A DNA stretch of 64,000 nt. Source: CACIAM-69d sp001698445 (GTDB lineage: Bacteria > Cyanobacteriota > Cyanobacteriia > CACIAM-69d). Below are positions 54,018 to 62,994 of this stretch, piece after piece. The notes under the pieces were generated by a model that saw only the letters and a list, made by a program, of their open reading frames with translations, searched no databases and was not told where the DNA came from. Position numbers and translations under genes: made by a program. Every line of letters starts with the position of its first letter. Position 1 is the stretch's first letter. The DNA lies in the NCBI RefSeq assembly GCF_043235035.1, contig NZ_JAZAQF010000034.1, positions 1 to 64,000 on the forward strand, read 5' to 3'.

Positions 54018-55964
54018 ATGCCTCAAATTGCGCCCTACGGGACTTGGAAATCGCCGATTACTTCCGAAGCGATCGTGGCGGGAACGATCGGGCTGGGCGG
54101 TGGCCGTGCGGAAGGCGAAACGTTGTATTGGAGTGAATCGCGGCCGGCTGAGGGCGGACGTGTGGCGATTGTGGCCCGATCGCCCGAGGGCCAAACCCAA
54201 GATGTGATTGCGGCTCCTTGGAACGCTCGCAGTCGGGTGCATGAGTATGGTGGCGGCGCTTGGACAGTCGATCGGGGCTGGATTTATTTTGTGAACTTTG
54301 CCGATCAGCGACTGTATCGCACCCGGCCGGGCCAGGAGCCGATCGCCCTCACGCCTGAACAACCCTGGCGCTATGCGGATTTTGTGGTGGATGCCCAGCG
54401 CGATCGGGTGATTGGCATCCGCGAAGATCACAGCCAGCCCGATCAGGAGCCAGTGAACGAGTTAGTGGCGATCGCCCTGGATGGATCGCAACAGGTGAGC
54501 CTATTGGCAACGGGTTGGGACTTTTACGCCTCGCCGGCCCTCAGTCCCGATGGGTCGCAGTTGGCTTGGTTAACTTGGAACCATCCCAATTTGCCTTGGG
54601 ACAGCACCACTCTGTGGGTGGCGGAGATTGCCGATGATGGCTCCCTGCAAAATTCCCAGATCGTGGCCGGCGGGGCCGAAGAATCCGTGTTTCAGCCCAG
54701 TTGGTCGCCCGACGGCCAATTGTATTTTGTGAGCGATCGCTCCGGTTGGTGGAATTTATATCGCCAGGAATCGGACGGCCAGGCGCGGCATCTTTGCCCC
54801 ATGGAGGCAGAATTTGGCTTGCCTCAGTGGGTTTTTGGGATGACCACCTATGGGTTTGTGGATGCGGAAACCCTTGTTTGTGCCTATACCCAAAATGGTC
54901 TGTGGCAATTGGCAAAATTAGCTCTTGCCGATGAAAAACTAACGGTCATTAACCAGCCCTATACTTCAATTTCTGATCCCTTTGTGGCACAGGATTTTGT
55001 CATTTTTGGGGGTGGTTCGGCCGTTAAATCAGGAGCGATCGTGCGACTGGATTTGGCAACGGAAACGATCGAGGTTTTAAAAACCAGCAGCACTTTAGAA
55101 ATTGATTCGGGCTATTTGTCGGAACCGCAATCAATCGCATTTCCCACCACGGGCGATCGAGAAGCCTATGCCCTCTTGTATTTGCCGAGAAATCGTGATT
55201 TCCAAGCACCGGAAGGCGAAAAGCCGCCGTTGAAAGTCAAGATTCACGGCGGCCCCACGTCCCAAACTTCCAGTAGTTTGAATTTGTCGATTCAATATTG
55301 GACGAGTCGCGGCTTTGCAGTGTTGGATGTGAACTATGGCGGCAGCACGGGCTATGGCCGCGCTTACCATTGCCGGTTGGATGGCCAATGGGGGCTGGTG
55401 GATGTGGATGATTGCGTGAATGGTGCGCAATATTTGGTCGATCGGGGATTGGTGGACGGTGATCGCTTGACCATTGCCGGGGGCAGCGCCGGGGGCTACA
55501 CAACCCTGGCCGCGTTGGCTTTTCGCGACCAGTTCAAGGCCGGAGCCAGCTACTACGGCGTGAGCGATTTGGAAGCCCTGGCCCGCGATACCCACAAGTT
55601 CGAGGCCCGCTACCTCGATCGACTGATTGGCCCCTACCCGGAGCGCCAGGATATCTACATTGATCGATCGCCCATTCATCACATCGATCGGCTCAATTGC
55701 CCCGTGGCCTTTTTCCAGGGACTTGAAGATAAAATTGTGCCGCCTAACCAAGCAGAAATGATGGTGAATGCGCTTCAGGAAAAGGGAATTCCGGTGGCCT
55801 ACGTGCCCTTTGAAGGGGAGCAGCACGGATTCCGCAAGGCAGAAAATATCCGTCGCGCTCTGGACGGAGAATTCTATTTTTATGCCAAGGTTTTTGGCTT
55901 TGAACCGGCGGAGGCGATCGACCCGATCGAAATTGCTAATTTGGGTGACTCGATGGGTGACTAA
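54018..55964 (+). CDS. S9-family serine peptidase (acylaminoacyl-peptidase/DPP-like)
   Basis: A probable prolyl-oligopeptidase-family hydrolase of small peptides, cytosolic. 648 residues from ATG 54018 (MPQIAPYGTWKSPITSEAIV), which matches the usual N-terminus; the TTG at 53997 would add seven residues. Residues 1-380 form a beta-propeller (SPDGSQLAWLTWN, WSPDGQLYFVSDRSGWWNLY). The alpha/beta-hydrolase domain follows: nucleophile Ser in AGGSAGGYTTLAAL, Asp in GLEDKIVPPNQAEM, and His in EGEQHGFRKAEN. The oxyanion region has KIHGGPTSQ and DVNYGGSTGYGRAY. It is monocistronic and divergent from sbtA. Confidence 0.94.
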   Translation: MPQIAPYGTWKSPITSEAIVAGTIGLGGGRAEGETLYWSESRPAEGGRVAIVARSPEGQTQDVIAAPWNARSRVHEYGGGAWTVDRGWIYFVNFADQRLYRTRPGQEPIALTPEQPWRYADFVVDAQRDRVIGIREDHSQPDQEPVNELVAIALDGSQQVSLLATGWDFYASPALSPDGSQLAWLTWNHPNLPWDSTTLWVAEIADDGSLQNSQIVAGGAEESVFQPSWSPDGQLYFVSDRSGWWNLYRQESDGQARHLCPMEAEFGLPQWVFGMTTYGFVDAETLVCAYTQNGLWQLAKLALADEKLTVINQPYTSISDPFVAQDFVIFGGGSAVKSGAIVRLDLATETIEVLKTSSTLEIDSGYLSEPQSIAFPTTGDREAYALLYLPRNRDFQAPEGEKPPLKVKIHGGPTSQTSSSLNLSIQYWTSRGFAVLDVNYGGSTGYGRAYHCRLDGQWGLVDVDDCVNGAQYLVDRGLVDGDRLTIAGGSAGGYTTLAALAFRDQFKAGASYYGVSDLEALARDTHKFEARYLDRLIGPYPERQDIYIDRSPIHHIDRLNCPVAFFQGLEDKIVPPNQAEMMVNALQEKGIPVAYVPFEGEQHGFRKAENIRRALDGEFYFYAKVFGFEPAEAIDPIEIANLGDSMGD

Positions 55965-56281
55965 GCTTCCCAATCAGACAAAAATCGGGGACTGTTGCCA
56001 TGTCCTAAATGTAAGCGGAAATCGCTAGTAATCGATTCTCCAATCGTCTTAACAAGGGGCTTAAGCCCCTTGTCTCTTGGGTCTCTTGTTCCTCGTGATC
56101 TCGAAACACCAGCATCAAGGTTTTAGGCAATCTAGCAACAATTCCTCAAGCATTTTGGATAGCCTAAAGAACTCCAGTCAAAGGATCAGAGTGCTTTTCG
56201 GTTAGCCAAAGGGCGATCGCCCCAATGGCGGTTATTAACCCCACAGAAAAATGGGTGCGCTAGCATGGGCAAAAACATCCT
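55965..56281. other. Spacer with a dispersed palindrome
   Basis: About 315 bp with the palindrome at 56053-56072. No gene seen. Confidence 0.45.
56053..56072. repeat. 20-bp perfect palindrome, second copy
   Basis: Identical to the palindrome at 14087-14106 (CAAGGGGCTTAAGCCCCTTG). Confidence 0.85.
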
Positions 56282-57097
56282 ATGTTGCACCCAATTTCGT
56301 TGGCGCGATCGAAAACAGCCGATCGCATCACGGCCGCCGACTGGCTCGCTTACTTCCAACAAAATCACAGCCAATTGTTGCCGATTAATTGGCAGCAAAC
56401 TGGGGGCTTCACCCCCCAAGAACAAAAACGGTTTCGCCAATCGATCGCAATTTTCCAGTTGGGGGAAAGTTCCGAGGGCCATCGGTTGATGCGAACGGTG
56501 CGGGCTTGGGTTGACCAAGGAGCGGATCCCGTTTGGGTGGATGTGTTCAAGTGGTTTGTGCGAGAAGAACAGCGCCACGCGGCGGACTTGGGGCGACTGC
56601 TCGATCGCGAACAGCTTCCCCGCCTGCGACACCACTGGGCCGACGCGGCTTTTCGGTGGCTGCGGGGGGGCATGAATTGGGAATTGGCGCTGGCAATGTT
56701 GTTAACGGCGGAGGTGATGGGGTTGTTGTATGCCCGGGCATTGCAGGGGGCCACAGCCCACCTGATCGCCCAAGCGGTTGCATGGCAAATTGAGTGGGAC
56801 GAAAGTCAACATTTGCAAATGCAAGGTCAGTTATTGACCCAATTGCGCCAGGGTCGATCGCCCCTGCATCAAAGGTTGACCCATATGGCCCATCGTTGGT
56901 TTTTGACCCTGACCCTAGGAGCCGTGTGGTTAGATCATCGGCCGGTGTTTCGGGCAGCGGGCTGGACGTTTCGGTCTTTTGCCCAAGCGGCCAGGGCCGA
57001 ACTCAACCAGGCGATCGACCCGAGGCCCTTGGCAATGCCGCGCCCCATCGTTCACCCCCTCTCTCGACAACAACGCTCCAGATCCCAAGATGATTAG
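56282..57097 (+). CDS. Ferritin-like protein of unknown function
   Basis: 271 residues, ATG 56282. The middle has two Glu/Asp plus ExxH/DExxH-type clusters that look like a ferritin-like four-helix bundle: KWFVREEQRHAADLGRLLDR (about residues 89-108) and WQIEWDESQHLQMQGQLL. Two helices with MLLTAEVMGLLYARALQ link them. The family is a conserved hypothetical of cyanobacteria, with possible diiron oxidase activity inferred from the motifs only. C-terminal residues are basic. Its stop overlaps the pdxA start by eight bases, suggesting one transcript. Confidence 0.75.
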   Translation: MLHPISLARSKTADRITAADWLAYFQQNHSQLLPINWQQTGGFTPQEQKRFRQSIAIFQLGESSEGHRLMRTVRAWVDQGADPVWVDVFKWFVREEQRHAADLGRLLDREQLPRLRHHWADAAFRWLRGGMNWELALAMLLTAEVMGLLYARALQGATAHLIAQAVAWQIEWDESQHLQMQGQLLTQLRQGRSPLHQRLTHMAHRWFLTLTLGAVWLDHRPVFRAAGWTFRSFAQAARAELNQAIDPRPLAMPRPIVHPLSRQQRSRSQDD

Positions 57098-58151
57098 ACT
57101 AGCTATTTCCATTGGCGACCCGGCGGGCATTGGGCCGGAAGTCGTGCTGAAGGCGCTGGCGGATCCGGCGGTGGCGGCTTTGCGGCCGGTGCTGGTGGGC
57201 AGCCGATCGATTCTCAGCCGCACCTATGCGCAACTTCAGCCGCGCAGTTCCCAGCCGATCGCTGATCCGGCCAAATTGAGGATTCTGGATATTCCGATCG
57301 ACCCGCTGTTAGAGCGATCGATTCATTGGGGGGTTGAAAATGCGGCCGCCGGAGCTGCCAGCTTCACTTGGCTCGATGCGGCCTTGGCGGCCACGGCGGC
57401 CGGCCGGTTTGCGGGAGTGGTCACCGCACCGATCAGCAAAGCCGCCTGGCATTCAGCGGGCCACGCCTTCCCTGGACAAACGGAGGTTTGTGCCGAACGG
57501 GCCGGGGTCGATCGGTTTGGGATGGCCTTTGTGGGTCGATCGCCCCAAACCGGTTGGAAACTTTGCGCCCTCCTGGCCACCACTCACATTCCCCTGCATC
57601 AGGTTCCTGTGGTGCTCACGGCAGAACTGCTCGATCGCAAGCTGGATTTGCTGGTCACCATGCTCGATCGAGACTTGGGGATCACGCATCCCACCATCGC
57701 GATCGCCGGCTTGAATCCCCACAGCGGCGAAGGGGGACAACTAGGCACTGAGGAGCGCGATTGGCTGATTCCCTGGTTGGCCCAAGCACGCAATCGCTAC
57801 CCCAACGCCACCCTGCGCGGCCCCATTCCCCCAGACACCATGTGGGTGACAGCGGGCCAAGCTTGGTTTGGGCCTACCCTTCCAGCCGGGTTGCCCGATG
57901 CCTACTTAGCGCTTTATCACGACCAAGGATTGATTCCCGTGAAGCTGATGGCCTTCGATCGCGCCGTCAACACCACAATCGGCCTGCCCTTTGTGCGCAC
58001 CTCCCCCGACCACGGCACGGCCTTTGACATTGCTGGCCAAGGGATCGCCAACCCTGCCAGCATGATTGAAGCGATTCATTGGGCGATCGAACTCACGGAA
58101 ACCCGCAACCAATGGCGCGATCGGGTCGTGGCCGCTGCCCACCGGGAATGA
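57090..58151 (+). CDS. pdxA: 4-hydroxythreonine-4-phosphate dehydrogenase PdxA
   Basis: Oxidises 4-phospho-hydroxy-threonine in vitamin B6 synthesis. 353 residues, start ATG 57090 (MIRLAISIGDPAGIGPEVVL), the conserved family N-terminus; a longer frame from 56979 overlaps the ferritin-like gene. Motifs: VTAPISKAAW, FPGQTEVCAE, TTHIPLHQVP (metal His), ALYHDQGLIPVK (His), and RTSPDHGTAFDIAG (His). The enzyme is a zinc-dependent homodimer. Coupled translation with the ferritin-like gene upstream is suggested by the overlap. Confidence 0.96.
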   Translation: MIRLAISIGDPAGIGPEVVLKALADPAVAALRPVLVGSRSILSRTYAQLQPRSSQPIADPAKLRILDIPIDPLLERSIHWGVENAAAGAASFTWLDAALAATAAGRFAGVVTAPISKAAWHSAGHAFPGQTEVCAERAGVDRFGMAFVGRSPQTGWKLCALLATTHIPLHQVPVVLTAELLDRKLDLLVTMLDRDLGITHPTIAIAGLNPHSGEGGQLGTEERDWLIPWLAQARNRYPNATLRGPIPPDTMWVTAGQAWFGPTLPAGLPDAYLALYHDQGLIPVKLMAFDRAVNTTIGLPFVRTSPDHGTAFDIAGQGIANPASMIEAIHWAIELTETRNQWRDRVVAAAHRE

Positions 58152-58183
58152 CCCCGGCTGTTGAACTTGGCTGAAATTGGAAC

Positions 58184-59479
58184 TTAGGCTTTGGCCTGTG
58201 CGTAATAGTCGCGTGTGCCCTTCACCTCGATCGCTGCCCGCAGGCGATCGAGCGCATGGACATAGGCCGCCGTTCGCAGGGACAAATCCAGCGATTGGGC
58301 GAGCTGCCAAATCCGCTCCGTTTCGCGGGTCATCCGTTCCGCCAACCGCTGTTCCACCTCCGCCGCCGACCAATACAAACCGCTCCGATTTTGCACCCAT
58401 TCAAAGTAGCTAACGGTCACGCCGCCTGCATTGGTCAAAATGTCCGGCAAGACATAAATTCCCTTTTGATTCAGGAGGCGATCGGCTTCAAAGGTAATCG
58501 GCCCGTTCGCCACTTCAAAGATCAGTTTGGCCTGAATTTGATCGGCGTTTTCCGGTGTAATTTGATTTTCCAGCGCCGCCGGAATTAACACATCAACGGG
58601 CAGTTCCAAGAGTGCTTCATTGGTAATCAATTGATGATCTGCCATGTTGCAAACCGTGCCATGGCAGTAAAGGGCCTCCATACCGCGTCCCGCTTCCTTG
58701 TTTTGGCGAATGGCAGGAATATCTAACCCCGCCGGAGCATAGATTCCGCCTTTGGAATCGCTGACCGCCACCACTCGGTAGCCCGCACGATAGATTTGTT
58801 CCGCCAAAAAGCTGCCCGCATTGCCAAACCCTTGAATCGCAACGGTGGTTTCGGCCGGTGGGCGATCGAACTTGGGCAAAATGGTTTGCATCACAAAAAA
58901 AGCTCCCATGGCCGTGGCCGTTTCTCGGCCCGCACTGCCACCCAGGGCGATCGGCTTGCCCGTCACCACCGCCGGACAGGACTTGCGCTGAATGATGTTG
59001 TAGCGATCCATCATCCAACCCATAATCGTGGCGTTGGTGTAAACATCGGGGGCCAAAATATCCACATCAGGCCCAATAAAATCCGCGATTGCATCAATAT
59101 AGCCGCGCGTTAAACGCTCCAACTCCAATCGCGAAAGCTGCTTAGGATTAACCGTAATTCCACCCTTGCCACCGCCAAAGGGTAAATCCAACACTGCACA
59201 TTTAAAGGTCATCCAAAATGCTAAGGACGTGACCTCATCCAAGGACACTTGAGGATGATAGCGAACCCCACCTTTTGCAGGGCCGCGCGTATCGTCATAG
59301 CGAACTCGATAGCCCTGAAAAACCTGTAACGATCCATCATCCATCCGCACGGGAATTGAAACTTGCAGACTGGCTTTTGGATGCTTTAAATGTTCGATCG
59401 CATCTTCCGAAATGGCGATATGCTTCAGGGCCAAATCGAGATTTTGGCGCGCACCCACAAACAGCGATTGGCTTTCCAT
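58184..59479 (-). CDS. gdhA: Glutamate dehydrogenase (Glu/Leu/Phe/Val dehydrogenase)
   Basis: Interconverts glutamate and 2-oxoglutarate plus ammonium. 431 residues. Motifs: QVFQGYRVRYDDTRGPAKGG, LPFGGGKGGITVNP containing the catalytic Lys, LAPDVYTNATIMGWMMDRY, and the Rossmann motif VAIQGFGNAGSFLAEQIYRA. NAD or NADP preference was not determined. Convergent with pdxA, 32 bp apart. Confidence 0.95.
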   Translation of the reverse strand: MESQSLFVGARQNLDLALKHIAISEDAIEHLKHPKASLQVSIPVRMDDGSLQVFQGYRVRYDDTRGPAKGGVRYHPQVSLDEVTSLAFWMTFKCAVLDLPFGGGKGGITVNPKQLSRLELERLTRGYIDAIADFIGPDVDILAPDVYTNATIMGWMMDRYNIIQRKSCPAVVTGKPIALGGSAGRETATAMGAFFVMQTILPKFDRPPAETTVAIQGFGNAGSFLAEQIYRAGYRVVAVSDSKGGIYAPAGLDIPAIRQNKEAGRGMEALYCHGTVCNMADHQLITNEALLELPVDVLIPAALENQITPENADQIQAKLIFEVANGPITFEADRLLNQKGIYVLPDILTNAGGVTVSYFEWVQNRSGLYWSAAEVEQRLAERMTRETERIWQLAQSLDLSLRTAAYVHALDRLRAAIEVKGTRDYYAQAKA

Positions 59480-59891
59480 GCTTCGGGTCGTTCCTTGAAG
59501 GTAGTTGGAGCAACCTTCCTGTTTAAATTGTAGTCTTTGTTACGGTTTGCCCGCTAGCCACAAGGTTCCAGCAAAAAACAGGCAGGAACCAGGCAGGGAT
59601 CAAGTCAAGCTCAAGTAAAGGTCACGTGGGAATCGAGCCAAATTCTGAAAACCAGGGCGATCGCTCGGTGGCCGGGATCATCCTCTGGCAACCCAAAACC
59701 GAACAGGGCCCGTGGTCAGATCCCAAACGCCAGGATTAAGATGGGCCTGATGTGCGGAGGATGGCTCGATCGCGCCCCAATTGCTCCCCAATTGCGCCAC
59801 CCGATCGCGATTGTCCTGAGTGCAAGGGCGGCCAAGAGCCGTTCGATCGAACCTAATCGTAGTCTCATCCTCTCCACAGCATCCTCCTAGA
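59480..59891. other. Spacer before the caspase-like gene, no gene seen
   Basis: About 410 bp; no plausible coding frame. An in-frame extension of the downstream gene reaches 59820 but is not protein-like. Confidence 0.4.
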
Positions 59892-60962
59892 ATGCCCTTG
59901 ACCATGGAATGGAATCTCGAAACAACTTGGATCTTTGCGGTGGGTTTGCTGGAGTGGCAAGACTCAGAAGCCTTCGCCCCTTTTCCGGATGCTGTTCCCA
60001 ATCGATCGGACGCGCAGTTAGTGGAATTTTTCCGCAACCAAGGTGTGCCTAAATCCCAAATTATTTATCTTCAGGATCGTCAAGCCACCCTCTCCGCCAT
60101 TCAATCTCAACTGCCGAATTTTTTGGCCAGCACCGATGAAAATGCCCTCTTAATGCTCTACTTTGCTGGTCATGGCGGCTGGGATTCCGAATCGGGAGAA
60201 CATTATTTTTACAACTATGATGCCGATGCGGAAGATACGGAAACCTATTGGAAAGTGTCCAGCATTTTTGATGATATTGAAGAAAACTTCAATGGTTCCC
60301 ATGTCCTGCTGATGGCGGACTGTTGCTTCTCTGGGGGACTGATTGATGAAGCCAAACGGCGGGAAAGCGAAATTGCTTACGCTTGTGTGACCTCTGCCTA
60401 TGCCCACAACACTTCAACGGGCGCTTGGACTTTTACGGCTTCTTTGCTGAAGGGATTACAAGGAGATCCCACGGTTGATTTGGATGAAGATCGGGTGATT
60501 ACGCTCTATGATTTTGCCCGCTACACGGAATTGGAAGTGGCGTTCATTGAAGATCAAAAATCAATGTTTTTCACAACCAACGATTTCGATCCCCAAATGC
60601 AACTGTCACGAGTTACCGATCAATTCGATCCCCAATTGGGTCGCCGGGTGGAGGTGGAATATGAGGAGGATTGGTATCGGGCAAAAATTGTGGAGGTAAG
60701 CGATTCAGACGGCGATCCGCAATACCGAGTGCAATACGTGGTGGATCAGTCAGAAGAGTGGGTCACGCCCGATCGCATCCGTCCCTATGAACCGGTGATG
60801 TATGACCTGGGAGCGGCGGTGGAGGTGCAGGATGAGGCGGGCGATTGGTATCCCGCAACGATCAAAAAGGCTTGGTATGGCCTGCACCACATCAGCTATG
60901 ACGATTACGACGAAACTTGGGATGAGTGGGTGGGGCCCGATCGCCTGCGAGAACCGGAATAG
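59892..60962 (+). CDS. Caspase-like (orthocaspase) protein with two Tudor/Agenet-like modules
   Basis: 356 residues from ATG 59892; a second ATG at 59904 is possible. The N-terminal 230 residues are a caspase-like peptidase domain. The catalytic His is in YFAGHGG (His94) and the Cys in MADCCFSGG (Cys145 in the DxCxSG pattern). The C-terminal 100 residues hold two similar modules. The first (about 262-312) is GRRVEVEYEEDWYRAKIVEV then DPQYRVQYVVDQSEEWV. The second (about 314-356) is LGAAVEVQDEAGDWYPATIK then YDDYDETWDEWV. Both resemble Tudor/Agenet folds. Such domains usually bind modified residues or nucleic acid; here that is inferred. No signal peptide. It stands alone. Confidence 0.85.
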   Translation: MPLTMEWNLETTWIFAVGLLEWQDSEAFAPFPDAVPNRSDAQLVEFFRNQGVPKSQIIYLQDRQATLSAIQSQLPNFLASTDENALLMLYFAGHGGWDSESGEHYFYNYDADAEDTETYWKVSSIFDDIEENFNGSHVLLMADCCFSGGLIDEAKRRESEIAYACVTSAYAHNTSTGAWTFTASLLKGLQGDPTVDLDEDRVITLYDFARYTELEVAFIEDQKSMFFTTNDFDPQMQLSRVTDQFDPQLGRRVEVEYEEDWYRAKIVEVSDSDGDPQYRVQYVVDQSEEWVTPDRIRPYEPVMYDLGAAVEVQDEAGDWYPATIKKAWYGLHHISYDDYDETWDEWVGPDRLREPE

Positions 60963-61186
60963 GTCAGCGGGGGCGCATGGTTGCATCGAGCCAAATTGGG
61001 AATCGATCGCCCAAAAAATCGGGGTAGGTTTGCATCTACCCCGACTCGCTTTTGAACATTAGTTGGACATTAGTTGGGTATTAGTTGGACATTGGTTTGG
61101 GCATTAATTTGAACAGGGAAATGGTTGAATTGCGATTGAATTCCGACAACCGCAAACTCAGCAATGGATCAAAATTTCCCAAACAC

Positions 61187-62791
61187 CTATTTCCAAGACA
61201 CCTTCAGGCTGGCCGGTTGTCCAGGATTACCCACCAGCACCGGGCCGCGCCCATTGGCCGCCAAGTGCCGCAGGATCCAATAGATTGTTTCCACCTGCTC
61301 GATCGCCCCCACCTGCGTTGCCAACTCCGCAATCAACAGGGGTTCTCCCGCATCTTGCAAGACCGACACCAGCCGCTTTTGCAGGGTCAAGATGTTGGCG
61401 GCGGCTTTTTTGCCGGCCTCAACGCCCGGTTGGTGATAGGCATTGATGTTCACCAAGGAGGCATAGAAGCTCACGGCCCGTTCGTAGAGCGCAATCAGGG
61501 CCCCCACAATGCGCTCGCTGACGCGGGGAACCGTAATGGTGATTGACTCTCGATCGTTGTCGTAGAGCGCTTGGCGCGTGCCTTGCAATAGCCCACTGAG
61601 GTAGTCGCCGGACTCGATCGCCCCGTCTTCCACCACCACGCCCGAGCCGCCATCTTCCAACACTTCAATCAGGGTGGCGAAAAAGTTGGGAACCCCTTCG
61701 CGCAACTGCTGCACATAGGCATGTTGGTCGGTGCTGCCCTTGTTGCCATACACGGCAATGCCCTGATAAACCAAGTTGCCATCCAGGTCGCGTTCCTTGC
61801 CCAAGGATTCCATCACCAACTGCTGGAGATAGCGCGAAAACAGCAGTAGCCGGTCTTTGTAAGGCAAAACCACCATGTCCTTTTCGCCCTTGCCTCGGCC
61901 CACGTAATACCAGCAAAGGGCCAACAGGGCGGCGGGGTTGGTTTTCAGGCTACGGTCTCGGGTAGCCTGATCCATCATTTGCGCGCCCAAGAGCATTTCT
62001 CGAATTTGGATCCCTTGGAGCGCTGCTGGCAACAGCCCCACCGCCGACAGTTCCGAGGTTCGGCCACCGACCCAATCAAACATCGGGAATCGATCGAGCC
62101 AACCTTCCGCGATCGCCCGTTGATCCAAGGCGCTGCCCTCACAGGTAATGGCCACAAAGTTGCGGTGATAGGGCAAACCGGCTTGGCCAAATTCCGCTTG
62201 AATTTCCACCATGCCGTTGCGGGTTTCGGGTGTGCCGCCGGACTTGGAGATGATTAGCACCAGGGTTGTGGCCAGGCGATCGCGCAGGGGGGAGCCGCTC
62301 GTGCTCTTGGACAGAATTCGATCGATGCCGTCGGGGTCGGTGTTGTCCACAAAGTGAATAGCCAAGGGCGGCTGATTGGGAGCCAAGGCCTCCGCCACGA
62401 ACTGCGGCCCCAGGGCCGAACCGCCAATCCCGATCGACAATACATCGGTAAAGGGCTGACCATTGGCCGTGAGCTGACCGTTGTGGATGGCCGCCGTGAA
62501 GGTTTCGAGGCGGTCAAGGGTGTTGATGATGTCGTCTCGCAATTCCGGTGTTGGGGCCAAGTCCGGTTGCCGCAGCCAATAGTGACCCACCATCCGTTGT
62601 TCGTCGGGATTGGCGATCGCCCCCGATTCCAGGGCGGTCATGTCCTCAAACGCTTTGGCCAACTTGGGCTGCATCTGAGCCACAAATGCATCATCAAACC
62701 GCATCCGGCTCACGTCCAGATACAGCCCCAAGCCCTCGTGATAGTAGAGCCAGTCTTGGTAACGCTGCCACAATGACGCAGTGCCGGTCAT
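61187..62791 (-). CDS. pgi: Glucose-6-phosphate isomerase
   Basis: Interconverts glucose-6-phosphate and fructose-6-phosphate. 534 residues from ATG 62791 (MTGTASLWQRYQDW), with GGAG five bases upstream; GTG at 62797 adds two residues. Motifs: VLSIGIGGSALGPQFVAEAL, KSGGTPETRNGMVEI, GRTSELSAVGLLPAAL, and the C-terminal region NAYHQPGVEAGKKAA, containing the conserved base. Length fits the cyanobacterial form (about 528). Confidence 0.95.
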   Translation of the reverse strand: MTGTASLWQRYQDWLYYHEGLGLYLDVSRMRFDDAFVAQMQPKLAKAFEDMTALESGAIANPDEQRMVGHYWLRQPDLAPTPELRDDIINTLDRLETFTAAIHNGQLTANGQPFTDVLSIGIGGSALGPQFVAEALAPNQPPLAIHFVDNTDPDGIDRILSKSTSGSPLRDRLATTLVLIISKSGGTPETRNGMVEIQAEFGQAGLPYHRNFVAITCEGSALDQRAIAEGWLDRFPMFDWVGGRTSELSAVGLLPAALQGIQIREMLLGAQMMDQATRDRSLKTNPAALLALCWYYVGRGKGEKDMVVLPYKDRLLLFSRYLQQLVMESLGKERDLDGNLVYQGIAVYGNKGSTDQHAYVQQLREGVPNFFATLIEVLEDGGSGVVVEDGAIESGDYLSGLLQGTRQALYDNDRESITITVPRVSERIVGALIALYERAVSFYASLVNINAYHQPGVEAGKKAAANILTLQKRLVSVLQDAGEPLLIAELATQVGAIEQVETIYWILRHLAANGRGPVLVGNPGQPASLKVSWK

Positions 62792-62994
62792 AAACACTCC
62801 TTCTTATCGTCTTTTTATCTTCCCGATCGCGCCTTGAGTGTAGCCCAGCTCCCACCCCCGATCACGGTAGCGATTGCATCAGACACCGGCTCTCCTGCAT
62901 CTGTGGCCGAGGGCACAGTTCCCGACAGTGCCAAACGGCTGAGTAGAATAGGGACGGCAGTAGCATCCCCCTGCCCTCACCCCCCTTTTGACCC

